This document shows, piece after piece, positions 60,459 through 64,000 of a stretch of 64,000 bases of DNA. A program made the position numbers and the translations under genes. The first letter of the stretch is position 1, and each line of letters begins with the position of its first letter. The stretch covers positions 1,364,001 to 1,428,000 of the forward strand of contig NZ_CP082780.1 in NCBI RefSeq assembly GCF_019915265.1, in the 5' to 3' direction. This DNA comes from Bacillus aquiflavi (GTDB lineage Bacteria; Bacillota; Bacilli; Bacillales; Cytobacillaceae). The notes under the pieces are model-generated. The model saw nothing but the letters and a program-made list of their open reading frames with translations. It ran no database searches and was not told the origin of the DNA.

Positions 60459-60492
60459 CCTTAATGTGGCATTCATTGCAGCCACATTAAGG
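60459..60492. terminator. Perfect 12-bp hairpin between convergent genes
   Basis: CCTTAATGTGGC and GCCACATTAAGG flank a 10-base loop between yneP and the CPBP gene. Neither strand has a T run after it, so it may rather be an RNA stabiliser or weak terminator. Confidence 0.55.
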
Positions 60493-60502
60493 TTAAGGCA
60501 AG

Positions 60503-61303
60503 TCAATGTGTTAGAAACATTAAAAGGTTAAAAACAATATGTAAATTAATCGCTACTATGATGCTCTTGGCACTTACAGTTAATTTACCGAACAATAACC
60601 CGATGATAAAAAAGACGGGGACAAAAGCAAGTGCGTGTTCAACTGAAAGGACGGAAAATCCAAAGGCGATACTTATAAAAAGAAGACCGAGATGTTCACC
60701 GACAATGGAAACAAACTTCGTTAATAAAACCCCACGCCACAAGATTTCTTCTAATATTCCGTTTACAATTGAAAAGACAATCATTCCGAACAGGATTTCT
60801 TTATTTAATAGTTCGACATTTCCTCTCATGATCAGTAAAAAGAAGACAATTAAAAAAATAATCCATAGGGCAATAAAAAGCTGTTTGACACGAATAACAT
60901 GACTTCGATTCTCTGAGAAACGAAGTGAAAATGCTTTTTCCCATTTCGGACGACGATTGTAAATATTAAATTTTACTTTAAACTTTTTAGATATGTAAAA
61001 GATAAACAGCAGGGGAAATAGAATAAGTAAGCTCTTTACAACTTCTGACCAGCTATGTGAAATCGGTAGCTGATCTATTAGTTGATTTCCGTACAGCAAT
61101 AACATTTCTCCAAGAAAAAAAGCGATGATTGTCCAAGCAAACACACGGTTTTTTTCTTTTAAAAACACGATTGATAAAAGAAGAACGAACATGATTAAAA
61201 AAGTTCCATTATAAAGTTGTAATTGAAAAAATAAATACATCAATAAAAAAACGGCACTCAGTAAAATTGATGAGACTGTTATAGGATATTGAGTTCCTTT
61301 CAT
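60503..61303 (-). CDS. CPBP-family intramembrane protease
   Basis: The 266-residue protein has about eight helices. The conserved active-site motifs are present: 'NGILEEILWRGVLL' (EEXXXR), 'FISIAFGFSVLSVEHAL' (His) and a C-terminal helix with 'INLHIVFNLL'. Members process bacteriocins or membrane proteins, but many have no known target. It appears to be a single-gene unit. Confidence 0.88.
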   Translation of the reverse strand: MKGTQYPITVSSILLSAVFLLMYLFFQLQLYNGTFLIMFVLLLSIVFLKEKNRVFAWTIIAFFLGEMLLLYGNQLIDQLPISHSWSEVVKSLLILFPLLFIFYISKKFKVKFNIYNRRPKWEKAFSLRFSENRSHVIRVKQLFIALWIIFLIVFFLLIMRGNVELLNKEILFGMIVFSIVNGILEEILWRGVLLTKFVSIVGEHLGLLFISIAFGFSVLSVEHALAFVPVFFIIGLLFGKLTVSAKSIIVAINLHIVFNLLMFLTH

Positions 61304-61414
61304 TTATGTTTCTCCTTTTTCCCTGATCCTTGTCAATGGCGTAAGTCTATTTTACCATTCAAATGTTGAGATTTTATGATCATTCATTAATTTACTAAAG
61401 TATTCGTTTCATTG

Positions 61415-61448
61415 AAAAATGGCTCATCATAAATAGTTGAGCCATTTT
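61415..61448 (-). terminator. Terminator after the CapA-like gene
   Basis: AAATGGCTCA and TGAGCCATTT pair; on the minus strand ATTTTTC follows. Confidence 0.65.
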
Positions 61449-61530
61449 AGTGTATAGACAAAGTCAATATTTGCAAGAAACCCGGAAAGATGAATAGAAC
61501 TCCTCATTCATGAGCTGTTAATCAGCCGTC

Positions 61531-62676
61531 TTAGTTGAGCCATTGAAACATATGGTTCATGATCTCATTATATTTTTCTTTCGCATTTGTTAACCCGGCT
61601 TTATCAGCATTTTCAAGAGGAACTATGCGATAGTTTTGTAAGTTAGAACTAGATACGTATGTGGGAAAAAATTGCGGGTTGGCTAAGCTTATATTAGTCT
61701 TATCTTGATGAACCTTTTTTGTCACTTCAATTGAAGCGATCCCACCGATATCTTTATAATCCCACATTTGTCCTGATAAGAAGTTTCCTAATGAATAAAC
61801 AACGAATACATTTCTATCGTCCTTCGCTTTTAAAAATTCCATTGGCTGAAGAACATGTGGGTGGTGACCGAATAAAATATCAATTCCTTCGTCGGCTAAA
61901 AATTGTGCGAGTTCTTTTTGTTCTTCAGTCGGAAGACGCTGGTATTCATTCCCCCAATGAAGGCTCATTACGACAATATCTGCCTGTTCTTTCGCACGAT
62001 GGATTTCATCCTTCATTTTCTCTTTATCAATTAAGTTAACAAGGTGTTCTTTTCCTTCAGGCACTGGAATGCCATTTGTCCCGTATGTATAGGAAAGATA
62101 GGCAACTTTTATACCGTTAGTCGTTAATATCCGTAACGTTTGCCGGTCTTTGTCATCTTTAAAATGGCCTACATACGGTAATCCTGTGCTTTCATAATAA
62201 TTGATCGCATTGATAATCGCTTTTTCTCCGCGATCAAGGGTATGGTTATTCGCTGTTGAGACAATATCGACTCCAGAATCAATTAAAGCATCTCCAACTT
62301 CATGCGGACTATTAAATGATGGATAACTTGATAAGCCAATTTCAATCCCCCCTAAAATAGTCTCCTGATTGGCTAATAATAAATGGGGTTTTTGTAAATA
62401 TTCTTTTACCCCTTGAAGCATCGGTTTAAAATCATAGCCATTTTCTATACGAGCATCTTCATATACCCGATCGTGAATTAGAATATCTCCAATTGCACTA
62501 AGCGTAACTGTAGTTGACCATTTTTTTTCATTAATATGGATTGGCTTTCGTATTTGCATCGTGGTGTTTTTTGAAGACGGATGTTTATTTTTTGGATCCA
62601 CGTTAATGAGTAAATAGGCAAAGGAAATAATGACTATACTAACAATTGAACTAATAAATATTCGTTTTTTATTCAT
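61531..62676 (-). CDS. CapA-family metallophosphatase-like membrane protein
   Basis: An N-terminal membrane anchor (about residues 5-25) precedes a CapA/PgsA-type domain: 'LSAIGDILIHDRVYEDA' (metal-binding Asp and His), 'LLANQETILGG', 'VDIVSTANNHTLDRGEKAII', 'VVMSLHWGNEYQRLPT' and 'ILFGHHPHVLQPMEF'. Such proteins take part in poly-gamma-glutamate capsule export or related cell-surface work. No capB/capC lies nearby, so the role here is uncertain. ggt elsewhere in the window could act on the same polymer, but they are unlinked. Confidence 0.9.
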   Translation of the reverse strand: MNKKRIFISSIVSIVIISFAYLLINVDPKNKHPSSKNTTMQIRKPIHINEKKWSTTVTLSAIGDILIHDRVYEDARIENGYDFKPMLQGVKEYLQKPHLLLANQETILGGIEIGLSSYPSFNSPHEVGDALIDSGVDIVSTANNHTLDRGEKAIINAINYYESTGLPYVGHFKDDKDRQTLRILTTNGIKVAYLSYTYGTNGIPVPEGKEHLVNLIDKEKMKDEIHRAKEQADIVVMSLHWGNEYQRLPTEEQKELAQFLADEGIDILFGHHPHVLQPMEFLKAKDDRNVFVVYSLGNFLSGQMWDYKDIGGIASIEVTKKVHQDKTNISLANPQFFPTYVSSSNLQNYRIVPLENADKAGLTNAKEKYNEIMNHMFQWLN

Positions 62677-62861
62677 ACTTTTCTCCTTGAAAAATACCGT
62701 GAGCAGTATATTTTAAAAAATATTGTATTAATACTATAATATATTTATGCCAAAAAAGCTTCTTCTCATTTAAAAAATGTAACATAAATTAGCAATCTTT
62801 TTAATGATCGTTACATCTTTAATTGGGAAAACCAATAGTAATAAAATAACGGGGTAAAAAA

Positions 62862-63155
62862 ATGTTTAAACTAACTGAGAACGCACGAAAAAAATTGCTA
62901 GAAGCGATTGAAAGTGAACGAAGAGAAGAGAATGAAACGCTCTATATTCGATTGTCAATGGGGATTGGCTGAGGTGGTCCTCAACTCCAGCTGTCTCTGG
63001 AAGAGCAGCCTTTAGAAGCAGACAAAGTATACAATTTTGAAGATGATGTGAACATCCTGATCCACAATCAAGATCAATATTATTTTGACAACACAAAGCT
63101 TGATTATGTAAATGATTTATTCGGCATCGGCCGTTTTAAAATAATAAATCTGTAA
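62862..63155 (+). CDS. HesB-like selenoprotein (Sec37)
   Basis: Reading TGA at 62970-62972 as selenocysteine gives a 97-residue HesB/IscA-like protein: 'LYIRLSMGIG-U-GGPQLQL' then 'DQYYFDNTKLDYVNDLFGIG'. Relatives have Cys at this place, and a HesB-like family with Sec is among the known bacterial selenoproteins. After the TGA, TCCAG-CTGTCT-CTGGA forms a hairpin about 13 bases downstream with GT in the loop, and CTC/GAG may extend it: a SECIS-like element. selA and selD are in the window. Ordinary gene finders would stop at codon 36. The start follows a weak ACGGGG. Confidence 0.85.
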
Positions 63156-63169
63156 GTTCCTTCATGAAA

Positions 63170-63209
63170 AAGGCCCGATCCTTATATTAAAATGGAATGG
63201 GCCTTATTT
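63170..63209 (+). terminator. Terminator of the HesB-like gene
   Basis: AAGGCCC and GGGCCTT pair around a 22-base loop, followed by ATTTC. It begins 15 bases after the stop codon. Confidence 0.65.
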
Positions 63210-63227
63210 CATGAATGCAGCAGCTCA

Positions 63228-63428
63228 TTAATTGGAGAAATTTTCATCGTAATCATCAGTTATAAACGTCAGTAATTCGTCAAAATTTGTAATCACTTTG
63301 ATTGGTTCATTGTTACACGCAAGATCTGGCGAGTAATCATACAGTTCAAGAAAGAATTCACAATTTGAATGATCATCAGTCGTTGTACGATATACATATT
63401 GTCCCATTTTAGCACGAGGCTTGTTCAT
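63228..63428 (-). CDS. Small acidic protein, unknown
   Basis: The 66-residue acidic protein ('YRTTTDDHSNCEFFLELYDY', 'LTFITDDYDENFSN') has no membrane segment. GGAAGGGG precedes the ATG. I do not recognise the family. Confidence 0.6.
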   Translation of the reverse strand: MNKPRAKMGQYVYRTTTDDHSNCEFFLELYDYSPDLACNNEPIKVITNFDELLTFITDDYDENFSN

Positions 63429-63538
63429 ATAATTCCCCTTCCTTTTGAACTGATTTGCTTTTCTTTTATTTTACCGTACATCTAAACGAAAAAGACTTAT
63501 ATATTTGACGAAAATTCGACGACTTTGTTAGAAATTGG

Positions 63539-64000
63539 TTAACATTCGTGACGATATATCGGAAATGAAATTGTAAAAGTCGTTCCCTTTCCAAGTACAC
63601 TGTCTATTTCAATTGTGCCGTGATGGTCTTCAATAATTTTTTTGCATATAGACAGTCCAAGTCCAGTTCCCTTTTCTTTTGTCGTAAAGAAAGGAAGGAA
63701 AAGATTTGCCATCGTTTCGTTATTCATACCGCCGCCATTATCTATAATTGAGATGATTGCTTGGCTATTCCTTTGCTGAGCGACAATATTAATCCTTCTT
63801 GTGGTTACTGTAAGCTTATTTTCTACCATCGCTTCCATTGCATTTTTTATAATATTCATAAAAACTTGCTTCATTTGCTTGACATTTGCCTCAATGATAA
63901 TGTCATCATTGAGGCTACTTAATGTGAAGTGAATATTTTTTAAAATCGCTTCACTTTCATGTAAAATATAGATGTCTTTCAATAATGTTGCTAAATTAAC
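63539..64000 (-). CDS. Sensor histidine kinase, C-terminal part (runs off the window)
   Basis: The frame is open to the right edge, so the N-terminal sensor and phospho-His regions are missing. What is seen is the ATP-binding domain with N box 'QVFMNIIKNAMEAM', G1 'SIIDNGGGMNNE', F box 'LFLPFFTTKEKGTGLGLSIC' and G3 'GKGTTFTISF'. It resembles the sporulation kinases of Bacillus (KinA-E type). Which one it is cannot be told from this end. Confidence 0.88.
   Translation of the reverse strand, partial: VNLATLLKDIYILHESEAILKNIHFTLSSLNDDIIIEANVKQMKQVFMNIIKNAMEAMVENKLTVTTRRINIVAQQRNSQAIISIIDNGGGMNNETMANLFLPFFTTKEKGTGLGLSICKKIIEDHHGTIEIDSVLGKGTTFTISFPIYRHEC

Overview
The window comes from an endospore-forming, low-GC Firmicute, most likely a Bacillaceae member. 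It carries three small acid-soluble spore protein genes (sspP, sspN, tlp), a cotM-like spore-coat gene, and an ordered block (cotM, sspP, acnA/citB, a yneN-type thioredoxin, tlp, yneP) that matches the citB neighbourhood of Bacillus subtilis. Ribosome binding sites are strong AGGAGG types and most intergenic spaces hold rho-independent terminators. I cannot name the species.

Layout. 1-5.5 kb: an anchored unknown protein, then a DctPQM TRAP transporter with an IclR regulator. 5.9-8.3 kb: a two-gene cytochrome bd-superfamily module whose first subunit ends in a heme c domain. 8.5-12.8 kb: a DMT exporter facing a MocR regulator, a tiny holin-like toxin gene and an MFS exporter. 13-17 kb: a TPP riboswitch with thiC, a TraB-type lipoprotein and an MdaB-type flavoprotein. 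17.2-18.1 kb: an HNH enzyme of the type that restricts phosphorothioated DNA. 18.3-22.5 kb: an operon of three secreted hydrolases including NagZ. 22.9-26 kb: a broken type II thioesterase and a complete IS66 element with an 8-bp target duplication. 26-30 kb: M42 peptidase, XRE/membrane pair, gamma-glutamyltransferase. 30.4-34.4 kb: a tyrosine/homogentisate operon with three of four genes interrupted. 34.5-39.4 kb: an AGCS symporter and a TAXI TRAP transporter. 39.6-41.6 kb: a group II intron next to an IS200-type remnant. 43-47 kb: a class III aminotransferase with an RpiR regulator and paired palindromic operators, then an MFS exporter. 48-52 kb: selenium genes (selD, selA) around a racemase and cotM. 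52-60.4 kb: an IS1182-type remnant, acnA, thiol-redox genes, spore genes and a second group II intron. 60.5-64 kb: CPBP protease, CapA-like phosphatase, a HesB-like selenoprotein, and the end of a histidine kinase.

Two themes stand out. First, selenocysteine. selD carries an in-frame TGA at the catalytic Cys position and a HesB-like gene carries TGA in a family where Sec is known, each followed by a SECIS-like hairpin; selA is intact. Yet selD also has an in-frame TAA, so the pathway is either failing or the sequence has an error there. Second, many genes are interrupted, mostly by single-base changes in homopolymers (DMT exporter, thioesterase A17, IS66 tnpC A13, fahA A7, hmgA T4), plus nonsense codons (hpd TGA, selD TAA). 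Either this genome is decaying or the assembly has homopolymer errors; raw reads would decide. The two group II introns are near-identical, each sits right after a terminator hairpin (the class C habit), and each has a different deletion in its reverse transcriptase.
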